The notes under the pieces are model-generated. The model was not told the DNA's origin. It was given only the letters and a program-made list of their open reading frames with translations, and did no database searches. From Chrysopilus asiliformis (taxonomy: Eukaryota > Arthropoda > Insecta > Diptera > Rhagionidae), in NCBI GenBank assembly GCA_964034945.1, contig OZ035960.1:84878148-84942147 (forward strand): a stretch of DNA of 64,000 bases, written 5' to 3'. Position 1 is the stretch's first letter. Each line of letters opens with the position of its first letter. Of this stretch, positions 45,190-52,882 are shown piece after piece. Position numbers and translations under genes: made by a program.

Positions 45190-45370
45190 AAGATTCTAAA
45201 AGTTTTATTTCATGTTCAATTTTTTCTAATTCGCGCTATCGGCACAGTTTTTCTAACCCCAATACTTCCATGCGATTTTCGTGCTCCTCAATCCTGTGCT
45301 TACTGGTGAGTTCAAATAACTGTTTTTGGTTGTCTAGAATTAGATGTTGTCGTTGTTTTAAAAGATACTA
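45190..45370 (-). pseudogene. Coiled-coil end of a Harbinger Myb-type protein
   Basis: Minus-strand KQRQHLILDNQKQLFELTSK, then HENRMEVLGLEKLC and ELEKIEHEIKLLES*. A C-terminal coiled coil of this kind ends many Myb/SANT partners of Harbinger elements. The DNA-binding part is missing, and one stop is present. It converges with the transposase at 43880-44895, the usual arrangement. Confidence 0.5.
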
Positions 45371-45418
45371 ATTATAAAAATTCATTTTTGAACAAAACCT
45401 TACAACGTATGCATAAAA

Positions 45419-45606
45419 ATGAGCATATGGTTAATTACCAACTTTTTTGGAGCAAAATTTCAAACTTGTATGAATAAGAGTGGGAAAATACAATAGCTTA
45501 ACACTTGAAAATAAATGTTTTCTTCCGAAGTACAAAATTAGCTGACTTTTGTTCATAACAATTGGATAATTTGTACCAAAAAACTGGAGAATAACCATAT
45601 GCTCAT
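45419..45606. mobile_element. Small MITE (188 bp)
   Basis: Inverted ends ATGAGCATATGGTTA, with partly matching extensions up to CAACTTTTTTGG / CCAGTTTTTTGG. There is no coding capacity. The flanks (CATAAAA left, GTTTATTT right) give no certain duplication. Confidence 0.55.
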
Positions 45607-45619
45607 GTTTATTTACATA

Positions 45620-45916
45620 TACGGCCCACTAAGTTTGTGGGTTTTCAGAGAACATTGTTGAATGTTATAAATAAAGGAACGAACTTCAACATTTAATAAT
45701 TCGACAATATTTTATATGTGAATATTACGTCGTCACCACAATTTGACTTGTTCGGTGTCAATCAAAAGAAGAAGGAAGCAATGAAACCAAAGCGGTCAGA
45801 AGAACTTTTTACTACGCAAAATTAAGTTCTTTCTTAAGCCGTTGGTGCTATTATCGGAATTCATTTTTTAGCGCCACATTTAAATATCTTTTTATTTTGA
45901 TCACTACATTACCCTC
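45620..45916 (-). mobile_element. Probable 3' LTR of the 46-54 kb Gypsy
   Basis: On the minus strand, after the pol stop (46028) and an A-rich stretch, comes GGAAGAGGGTAA and then TGTAGTGATC, as a PPT followed by an LTR. A CATATAAAATATTG box lies further in. The LTR end is lost near the MITE at 45606. It differs from the family X LTRs, so family X is not this Gypsy's own LTR family. Confidence 0.45.
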
Positions 45917-46027
45917 TTCCAAGTGATTAAAAAATTTTGATGTCCGATGAAGAAATATTTTTTGAATACATATATATTTCATTTAAATGTAATAAAAAAA
46001 AATTTTTTTTTTAATTTTTTTTTACTG

Positions 46028-46105
46028 TTATTTGAAGGGTTTTTGGTTTTCTTTGAAATGAACGTGCTTCTGGAATCCGCTCGCGTGCTTTGTAGCCATT
46101 ATACT
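46028..46105 (-). pseudogene. Gypsy pol, extreme C-terminus
   Basis: Reading from the TACT duplication, the minus strand continues the pol frame that ends at 49276 (IDRCKPAYS) with IMATKHASGFQKHVHF and stops at 46028-46030. This restored continuity shows that the 3.17 kb between is an insertion. Confidence 0.8.
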
Positions 46106-46470
46106 TGTCGATGTCCGAGGTTAACAATGGGGTTTTTAGGGAGCGAACTTGAATTAAAAAACCAAATTAACTTGCTTTACCTTTGATTTTATTTATGACT
46201 TGCTTCGATCAATCTCTGACAACAATCTGCACAACCTTATGGCTAGCTTAGAATTCTAGTTGCGGAAGAATGTCGGGTCTGCAATTTACTATCCCACGGT
46301 TGCATCTTCATGTGCACCTTTATCACAACGTGAGTCTTGCAGGTCACGTTGTGTGGTCACATGTCGAGTCAGCGGTTTCGCTGTCTGGACATATTCATAA
46401 AAAGGGGTCGGATATCCGTCTCGTAGAAACTGGGTATACGACCCCTGGGATATTTCCGCTGACCTCGACA
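46106..46470 (-). mobile_element. 3' LTR of the complete family X element
   Basis: 365 bp, starting TGTCGAGGTCAGCGG at 46470 and ending CGGACATCGACA at 46106 on the minus strand. An AATAAA lies in minus orientation (about 46190). Plus-strand frames in it are not genes. Confidence 0.8.
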
Positions 46471-46511
46471 TTCCTCCCCCAACGATAAAACTAGTTTCCC
46501 TAGAAACTAGT
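46471..46511 (-). promoter_or_regulatory. PPT and conserved hairpin, copy B
   Basis: PPT GGGGGAGGAA directly before the LTR. 19 bases upstream of the LTR start lies the hairpin ACTAGTTTC-TAGG-GAAACTAGT (46490-46511). Beyond it is the inverted copy of the glycoprotein leader, with its ATG changed to TTG. Confidence 0.75.
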
Positions 46512-47042
46512 AACACATTAAAACCATTTTGAACCTTAACATCATAGTTTTGATCTTCACAAAAGAAAGAAATTTTTTTTTTGTTTTTTGTTATTTACGT
46601 ATATTCTTTATTGAATTGTGTTACTAGTTTGTTTTATGAATCTTGCATTACTCAGCCTTAGTGTATTCTGTACTTTCCTTAGTTTTTCTTTACAGTACTT
46701 TATTTGAACTACTTCCAAGTTTTGTTATTATAAAAGAAAAGTTATGTGTATAAGTTATGTGTATGTTATGTGTAAGTTATGTGTATGTTTTCCAGAATCT
46801 CTAATGTTATACAAAGTTTTATCTAATGCTATTTTTTTTTGTTTTTTTTTTGTTGTTTTTTTTTTAATTCGTATTAATTTTAAGTAATTTTTTTTTCTTT
46901 TTTTTTTATTTGTTCTCATTGTTTTTTTTTTACTTAATCTTTGTTTATAAAAGTTATAATTGTTATGTTTTAGTTGTTACTAATTTACTTTACTCCAATT
47001 TTGGTATCTTTTTTTTATTATTTTACTTCATTTTATTTTTAG
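46512..47042 (+). other. AT-rich leader or intron of ORF1
   Basis: It starts with AACACATTAAAACCATTTTG and CTTAACATCATAG, an inverted duplicate of the glycoprotein gene start (48985-49034). Then follow T-rich stretches and a TTATGTGTA repeat (about 46740-46785), ending in the acceptor ATTTTATTTTTAG at 47042. I infer an ORF1 transcript that starts in or near the hairpin and is spliced here. Confidence 0.4.
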
Positions 47043-47445
47043 GTTCGAAATTGTCTTTAGTTTTGGACCCCCCGATGTTGAATGTTATTTGTACTCCGAC
47101 GTGCCCCTGATTGCACGTTCATTGAATGGTCATTGGATTATATGTTCGGAGTCCGTTTACATCCTACTCCGCAGATGGATTTATGACATGCTGATGAATC
47201 CTGAAGTTGGGGTAGCTCGAACTCTATTTGAAAATTTTCTCGGCAGCTGGGTCGCTACCGGGGTACTCTCGCATGACAGTATCCTTGTTGTTTTCTCAGG
47301 CAACATCGGCTTCCGGTTCGCTGGGGTCAATGAATGTGTGGCTGCTCCTCGTTGGCGCTATTACGTAGCCAATGGTTTCCTCACTTTGCTGGGTCCTGGT
47401 ATCCAGTCCAGTATGGCTATTCTCCCATATCATGACGAAGATTAG
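47043..47445 (+). CDS. Family X ORF1, complete copy (function unknown)
   Basis: The exon follows a clear AG acceptor and is open for about 134 codons to TAG at 47445. Blocks shared with the copies at 50270 and 13452: FGPPxxExYL near the start, NGHW..CSESVY, LLxxWIYxxLMNP, TGVLSHDSILVVFSG, FRFAGVNE, the pair Arg-Tyr and an acidic end. There is no signal peptide, transmembrane segment, zinc finger or catalytic motif that I recognise. Third-position differences between copies suggest past selection on the protein. It is antisense to the LTRs of its element and converges with the glycoprotein gene. A capsid-like, regulatory or immune-related role cannot be told apart from sequence alone. Confidence 0.65.
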
Positions 47446-47658
47446 GATTGAGGTATAGCTCCGGTGTTGATGTGTTAAAAAAAAATGTTATTATTTATTT
47501 TTGTTTTGAATTAATATTTTTTTGTTTTGTTTTGGTGTGTAGGTGTGACCATGGCTGGTGTCAATCGGAAAAGAAAGAATAGAAAAAAAAAACATATAGA
47601 AATTTTGTGAAAAAGAATTTGAAATAAAAGTTTGGAAATTGAATGTTAATGGTTAGTG
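47446..47658. other. Spacer between convergent ORF1 and glycoprotein gene
   Basis: 213 bp rich in T and A, with AATAAA-like words near 47625 on the plus strand (GAAATAAAAG). The arrangement recurs at 13210-13451. Confidence 0.4.
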
Positions 47659-49017
47659 TTATTTATCGTTGAATGAAAAGTTCGACACCTCCGTGAACAA
47701 GGAGTAGGGCCCGTCTATGGTTATCTGAATTATGAGGTTGTCATCAATCAATTCATGCGTCTCCGTATCGGAGTGGACCACATAGTCTTGGTACCCCAGA
47801 GTTTTGTGTTGGCCTTTAAAACTGTATTCTCTTTTTGCCGCCCTGTTCCCTATATGTTTTTTGGATTTCGGCGGTTCATCTTCGCTCGTCATATTGCTTC
47901 TTTTTGTAGTCAGGTGGTTCCAAATTTTTTGTATCTTGATTTTTATTATTATTGCCGCTCGTGTGTTTTTTGTCATTGCGAGTGCCAGGGCTAAGATAAT
48001 TAAAAGGTTTATGGTGTTAAATAGAAGATTTGCATTAAACAGTGTTTTCACTACGTCTTTGGTGTTATGCATTAAATTGATTCTCTTTGCGGAGGTTTTT
48101 GTAAGGTTTCTTATGATTTCGTTTATTTTTAGGGTTATGTTTGGATTGCTTTTAAGTAATAGTAATTGACGTTTGGATTCGTAGAATATTTCGTGCCCTA
48201 AATTGATGCTGTTATTTATTTTGATATGTTTATGGGGTAGTTCCGGTATAGCTATCCCTGATGTTATATTTGTAACGGTTATTGTGTTTTCGAAATGACA
48301 TTTGTCGAGGTTGGTTACTCGTATTTGATCGTCCTGGTAATGTAGGCACATACCATTAAATTCTATGAATTCTGGGTGTACCTGGTCTAACACACAATGA
48401 TCCTCAATATTGAATTTCGTTATGATTACTTTGTTTTTTGTAGTATCATCGAAATGATCATTCGTTCCATTAAAATTTGTTGTAAGGTATTGGAAATTTT
48501 GGTGAAAACATTTTTCACAAACATGTAGCCCGAACTCTGTACGATGGCAGCCTGAGGTTATTTGGAATTTCGGTAGAACTGGCGTTACTTTGTTTCGCCA
48601 TACTACGTGTTTTGGTGATCTTAGGTGCAAATATATGTTTGCATGAGTTTCAGACACTTTTAGATTGGGGTCGAAATTGTGCTGGGTGAGTTCATCCCAG
48701 TACATCACTTTTGATTTTATAAAGTCGTTTATTCTTTCGCATTGGTGGTATTTCGCGCATGTCGAGACCCAGGAGTGTAACATAATATGGTCTTTTATTG
48801 CTTTGAAATCTTGTTTGGCCATATATTGGGCTTTACTAATGATGTTATTTAAAATTGATTCTTGTTTTAATTTGAAATCTTTAAACTCCGCTATGTATTT
48901 AATGGCTGAGATCGTTTCCTTTTTACTGAATACATTGTTGTTCATATATTCGACTATTGCGTTAAATTTTTCGTTTTGGATTAATGTGAAGATCAGAACT
49001 ATGATGTTAAGGTTCAT
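47659..49017 (-). CDS. Envelope-like membrane glycoprotein of family X
   Basis: 452 residues from ATG 49017. A short hydrophobic N-terminus (NLNIIVLIFTLI) fits a signal peptide. The ectodomain has several Cys (CAKYHQC, GCHRTEFGLHVCEKC, EDHCVL, CLHYQ, KCHFE) and N-x-S/T sites (NGT, NIT, NLT). Near residue 340 a hydrophobic stretch (NLLIILALALAM) follows a helical segment and precedes a basic tail of about 90 residues. That is the plan of a type I viral or retroelement envelope protein. I see no furin site or fusion peptide and cannot assign it to a known env family. The frame is fully open. It is on the LTR sense strand. Confidence 0.6.
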   Translation of the reverse strand: MNLNIIVLIFTLIQNEKFNAIVEYMNNNVFSKKETISAIKYIAEFKDFKLKQESILNNIISKAQYMAKQDFKAIKDHIMLHSWVSTCAKYHQCERINDFIKSKVMYWDELTQHNFDPNLKVSETHANIYLHLRSPKHVVWRNKVTPVLPKFQITSGCHRTEFGLHVCEKCFHQNFQYLTTNFNGTNDHFDDTTKNKVIITKFNIEDHCVLDQVHPEFIEFNGMCLHYQDDQIRVTNLDKCHFENTITVTNITSGIAIPELPHKHIKINNSINLGHEIFYESKRQLLLLKSNPNITLKINEIIRNLTKTSAKRINLMHNTKDVVKTLFNANLLFNTINLLIILALALAMTKNTRAAIIIKIKIQKIWNHLTTKRSNMTSEDEPPKSKKHIGNRAAKREYSFKGQHKTLGYQDYVVHSDTETHELIDDNLIIQITIDGPYSLFTEVSNFSFNDK

Positions 49018-49075
49018 AATGGTTTTAATGTGTTACTAGTTTCTGCGGAAACTAGTTTTATCGTTGGGGGACGAA
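49018..49075. promoter_or_regulatory. Inverted PPT and hairpin at the 5' end, copy C
   Basis: On the plus strand: GTGTT, hairpin ACTAGTTTC-TGCG-GAAACTAGT (49035-49056), TTTATCGTTGGGGGACGAA and then TGTCGAG. This is the same block as beside the other PPTs, but here it lies in inverted orientation between the 5' LTR piece and the glycoprotein start, serving as that gene's leader. Confidence 0.7.
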
Positions 49076-49275
49076 TGTCGAGTCTGCAATTTACTATCCC
49101 ATGGTTGCATCTTCATGTGCACCTTTATCACAACGTGAGTCTTGCAGGTCACGTTGTGTGGTCACATGTCGAGTCAGCACTTTCGCTGTCTGGACATATT
49201 CATAAAAAGGGGTCGGATATCCGTCTCGTACAAACTGGGTATACGACCCCTGGGATATTTCCGCTGGCCTCGACA
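49076..49275 (-). mobile_element. Partial 5' LTR of the complete family X element
   Basis: Only the first 200 bp of the LTR (TGTCGAGGCCAGCGG to GCAGACTCGACA) are present. Where the LTR would continue through CATTCCTC into its R/U5 part, the inverted PPT block begins instead. The junction word CTCGACATTC occurs in both sequences, which points to template switching or recombination at that word. Confidence 0.75.
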
Positions 49276-50235
49276 TACTGTACGCGGGTTTACATCGATC
49301 TATGTTAATGTTCACGTTTTTATTTCTTATTTTTACCACCAGATGTTTTCGTAAACGTCGTATAACAGAATAAGGTCCTTCGTAGGGTGAAGCTAACCCT
49401 CTATGTTTTTGTTCGCACCGAATGTAAACATTTTTACAAGTTTGTAAATCTTTTGGTACAAAAATGTCAGTTTGTTTATTAGTTCGAGGTTCTTTCAACA
49501 AGGCTCGAGTCAGCGGTTTGTGATCTGTAAATATCGTAAATGGACGGCCTTCTACAAAAAATTTAAAATGTTTGACAGCCAGGAACATCGCGAGTAATTC
49601 GCGGTCAAAAGCTGAGTATTTTCTTTCGGCAGGACTGAGCTTCTTAGAGAAGAATGCCAATGGCTCCCAACTATTGTTGTATAATTGTTGCAGAACCGCA
49701 CCCACTGCATTTGTTGATGCATCTGTAACAATGCATTGTGGTGCATCGGGTAAAGGATGGGTAGCGTCCGATAGAGCTTTATTTATTCTTTCAAAATTAT
49801 CATTGAAGGATTCGGGCCAAGTAAAATGTTTATCCGTTTTTGGCAATTTATTTAAAACGGACAGATGGTCGTAGATTGGGCTTAACAGTTCTGCCAATCT
49901 TGGTACGAATCTGTGGTAATAGTTGATCATTCCCACGAAATGCTGTAATTGTTGTACGGAAGTTGGAATATTGAAAGTCTTAATGATCTCAACTCTGTCC
50001 GAAGATGGTTTTATAACCAAAGGAGTAATCGTATAACTAAGAAAGGTAAGCTCTTCCACACCAAATACTGATTTTGAATATTAATACCGTAGTCGGTCAA
50101 ACGTTGAAACAGAAGTTCCAAGTGTTTCAAATGCTCTTCCTTTGATTTGCTTGCTACTAAGATATCGTCTATATATACGAATATAAAACTAAAACCCTTA
50201 AGTACTTCGTTTATGAAACGTTGGAATGTTTGTGC
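49276..50235 (-). pseudogene. Gypsy pol: RT end, RNase H, integrase C-terminus
   Basis: Minus-strand order: AQTFQRFINEVLKGFSFIFV YIDDILVAS (RT box YIDD intact), a frame change, FNIPTSVQQLQHFVGMINYY, RNase H (IVTDASTNAVGAVLQQ, FSKKLSPAERKYSAFDREL, IFTDHKPLTRAL) and then, by deletion of most of integrase, DIFVPKDLQTCKNVYIRC, LASPYEGPYSVIRR and VNINIDRCKPAYS. The C-terminal block resembles the CsRn1 branch of Gypsy elements. It is continuous with 52652-52882 on one side and 46028-46105 on the other. Confidence 0.8.
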
Positions 50236-50269
50236 CTTTTTTCTACCACAACAGAATCGCTAGATCACC

Positions 50270-50678
50270 TCAATTCCACTCTTCATCGCGATCGTCGACA
50301 ATAACCTGGCTACATTGGATATTAGGGCCCACCATAGTGAGCCGGCCACCACCGACAAAATACCGCAAGCAAGGTGCGGGCACAACCTCGTTCACTCGAG
50401 CGAACCGGTAGCCATGGTTCCCCGAAAAAACCACAAGGATACTGTCATGTGACAGTACACCGGTGACGACCTCTCTGTGAAGGAAATTCTCAATGGAAAA
50501 TTTGGCCATCTCACCGCTAGGGTTCATTAGTAACCCGTATATCCAATGCTGGAGTAGCAAATACACTGACTCTGAACATACCACCCAGTGGCCATTCAGC
50601 GAATGAGCCACAAGGGCAACGTCCGAGGTTAAATAAAATTCGGGCTCTGGAGGACCGAAATTAAAGATAATTTGGAAC
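50270..50678 (-). CDS. Family X ORF1, copy D
   Basis: Open for about 135 codons after a TTTTCTTTTCAG acceptor (exon start 50678). It reads FGPPEPEFYLTSDVALVAHS, NGHWVVCSESVYLLLQHWIY, VVTGVLSHDSILVVFSGN and ends DDRDEEWN. By eye it is about half identical to the copies at 47043 and 13452, with no gaps in the core. It is antisense to the LTR of its element, as in the complete copy. Function unknown. Confidence 0.65.
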
Positions 50679-50789
50679 CTGAAAAGAAAATAAAAAATAA
50701 ATATAATAAATATAAATAGTTATAAGTTAAAAACAAAACAAAAAAAAAATAATAACAAAAAAAGGGAAAAAACAACAAAATTTTAACTG

Positions 50790-51340
50790 TGTTGTGGTCC
50801 TGTGGTAGTAAAACTCATTAATGGTTTTTTCGTTACTATTTATTTAACTGTATTAATGGTTCACTTATTAAGCACTAAAATTGGTTAATTTATTAAACAC
50901 TAAAATTGTTTTACTTCTTAAAACTAAGATTAGTTAGCTTATTAAACACTAAGATTGTTTAACTTCTTGAACACTAAGATTAGTTAGCTTATTGATCGCT
51001 TCAATTAACTGATCACTTTACTCGTAGTTTTTCTTCTTCAACTGAACACTTCGACTTTCGGTTTTCTTCTGCTGTTGTTTTTCACTCTGATCTGCCAGCA
51101 GCCCCTTGAGCTGCTGACGTCGGTCAAAGGAATTCGCAGCGTAAGCGCGTTTGTTTACCATTCGCCGAAACCGTGAAAAGCCACTTGTGTGCATCGTAAG
51201 CGTATTCTTGCTTACGCTGCTAGCGGTGTCGGGTTTCGCTTTTGGCCAACGGAAACGCTTCTGCTAAGTAAGCAGTTAGTGTTCCCGTCTGCCAGGGCCG
51301 GCAATATGGTAAATAGGGGGTGACGGTCAGGGCCGTCACA
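50790..51340 (-). mobile_element. Solo LTR, 551 bp
   Basis: It begins TGTGACGGCCC at 51340 on the minus strand and ends GGACCACAACA at 50790. It is flanked by ACTG (50786-50789 and 51341-51344). An inverted word GTGACGG...CCGTCAC lies at its start, and ACTAAGATTRGTTAGCTTATT repeats lie near its end (about 50880-51000). It ends like family X LTRs but differs elsewhere. It sits in the ORF1 intron of family X element D. Confidence 0.75.
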
Positions 51341-52256
51341 ACTGAAAAAAAAAACAAATCTGGAAAAACACAAAAAAGAAAAACAATGTAAAAAATAAAA
51401 CAAAAAAACAAATATAATATATAAAAGACACATTTGGTTAATAACCGGTAAATAATTCAATGAAACAAATCCCATATTAAATAGAAAAAACATTAATCTC
51501 AAAAAAAGAAGAAATTTTTTTTATAAACCACATAATACAAATAAAAAAAAAACAACGAAAAGAAAACAAAAGAAATTAAAAATTCACAAAATCATTGAAA
51601 AGAAAAAAATTTTACATATTGACAAATGAAATGACCACGGCAAGATGCAAAAGACAACTGTCACAAATTCGATTCAGTAAATCTAGATGCAATAACTTTA
51701 GATAAGAAACATAATACAGAAGAGATGATATACAAAAAAAAAAAGTCGATGCAAAATGCAATCTAAACACAAATTACAGTCAAAACACAGAATGCAATCG
51801 TAATCAGCGATATAAAAAAAAAGATAACACGCAACTAAGAATAGATTGCTCTTACGATACCAAGAAATTCGTATCTTATAAGAGATATAAAACACACTAC
51901 GAGACAATTGAACAGACAAATAAAGACAATTGTCAATATATATATATACATAATTGAAGTCTAACAATATATATGTATATTAAAGGCTCTTCATAAAATT
52001 AAAGTTAATGCATCTAATAAATAAATAAAAAAAAAATACTAAGAAGAAATAATAACTGACAAAAGTCCGAAACATCTTGTATCATCCTGCTAATAAATTT
52101 GTTTGAGAAAAAAAAACAACTACCTACCATAGAGACAAAGTACTAAAACAAAATTAAATATCAAGAAAAAAATGAGAGAAATATCTATATGAAAATACAT
52201 TTGTAAACCACTATATTAAAATATCATTTAAGAAATTACGATTATGTTAAAATACT
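51341..52256 (+). other. AT-rich internal sequence of family X element D
   Basis: No sustained frame. The part 51640-52210 matches 25090-25470 in copy A. Inferred to be the ORF1 intron or leader, read on the minus strand. Confidence 0.45.
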
Positions 52257-52297
52257 ACTAGTTTCTTGGGAAACTAGTTTTATCATTGGGGGAGGAA
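52257..52297 (+). promoter_or_regulatory. Conserved hairpin and PPT, copy D
   Basis: Hairpin ACTAGTTTC-TTGG-GAAACTAGT (52257-52278), then TTTATCATTGGGGGAGGAA ending at the LTR start. Confidence 0.75.
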
Positions 52298-52651
52298 TGT
52301 CGAGGCCAGCGGAAATATCCCGGTCATGAGTCGGATATCTCATTTCAACTGAGAGACAGATATCCGACCCTTTTTGTTAGTCCATCCAGACAGCGAAACC
52401 GCTGGCTCGACGTGTGACAACACAACGTGACTTCCGGAATGTAGATGCACACCGTGAGATGCTAAAAGTGCGAACTCAACATTCCTCGCCAGCTAGAATT
52501 AAGCTAGGCAGTAAGATGTTGATTGTTGTTCGAAGACTGGAGGTACTAAGTCGTTTAGATTCGTTCGAAATAAACTAAAGTTATAAGTTAACTTCGTTAT
52601 TTTAATTGTTTTTCTCCCAAATACCCTTTCTTTTTTACTCGGACCATAATA
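52298..52651 (+). mobile_element. Family X 3' LTR, copy D
   Basis: It starts TGTCGAGGCCAGCGG and ends near CGGACCATAATA. It keeps the internal CTCAACATTCCTCGCC block, the CTAGAATTAAGCTAG word and an AATAAA on the plus strand (about 52571). Confidence 0.75.
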
Positions 52652-52882
52652 CGAATTGCTCAAACCAAATGGCATTCGGAGAAATTCATATAAACCGAAT
52701 GGGGTCGCTATTGCGGTTTTGTGGATATCTTCGTTCGCGACCGGGATTAAATGATATGCTCTCACAATGTCTATTTTAGAAAAAATCGTGCTTCCTTGCA
52801 ATTTTAGAGAAAAACCTGCAAATGCGGAATGGAAAAGCGATCTGCTACCGTTACGGCATTCAAAAGGCGGTAATTGCCGCAA
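52652..52882 (-). pseudogene. Gypsy reverse transcriptase, proximal part
   Basis: Minus-strand [20 protein letters not shown], then [20 protein letters not shown] and [15 protein letters not shown]. This is the RT palm before the active site. The next residues are at 50235, beyond family X element D. Confidence 0.8.

Larger units (their letters stand above)
46106..49275 (-). mobile_element. Family X element, complete insertion (3,170 bp)
   Basis: It is flanked by TACT on both sides (46102-46105 and 49276-49279). In minus orientation: a partial 5' LTR (49275-49076), inverted PPT and hairpin, the glycoprotein-like gene (sense, 49017-47659), a 213-bp spacer, ORF1 (antisense, 47043-47445), an AT-rich leader or intron, hairpin, PPT (46482-46471) and the full 3' LTR (46470-46106). 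There is no gag, pol or recognisable primer site, so it must be moved by another element's proteins. A 4-bp duplication is also seen at two solo LTRs in this window. By eye the two LTR copies differ at about five positions in their shared 200 bp. Confidence 0.8.
50236..52651 (+). mobile_element. Family X element D, inserted in Gypsy RT
   Basis: It interrupts the RT between LPFGLSN-type (52652) and AQTFQRF (50235) sequence. In plus orientation: a few bases of an LTR end (CTACCACAACA), ORF1 antisense (50678-50270), an AT-rich stretch with a solo LTR (50790-51340) inside, hairpin, PPT and 3' LTR (52298-52651). The glycoprotein gene is absent. I could not identify a target duplication, and a small deletion at the left border is likely. 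Confidence 0.65.

Noticed and set aside
46270..46516. Open frames within the family X LTRs (also 49030-49308 and 55745-55978)
   Set aside because: They cross the LTR boundary and PPT or end in LTR termini; codon changes between copies are not third-position biased. Ordinary LTR sequence.
47659..49017. Glycoprotein gene as antisense to its LTRs
   Set aside because: At first the PPT-like block next to its start suggested this. The target duplication and the intact 3' LTR with AATAAA show that the element is in minus orientation, so the gene is sense and ORF1 is the antisense one.
49076..49275. LTR core flipped by a site-specific recombinase (DIRS- or Crypton-like)
   Set aside because: The TACT duplication and pol continuity show that the outer border is normal. 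A template switch at the shared word CTCGACATTC explains it without a recombinase, and no recombinase gene is present.
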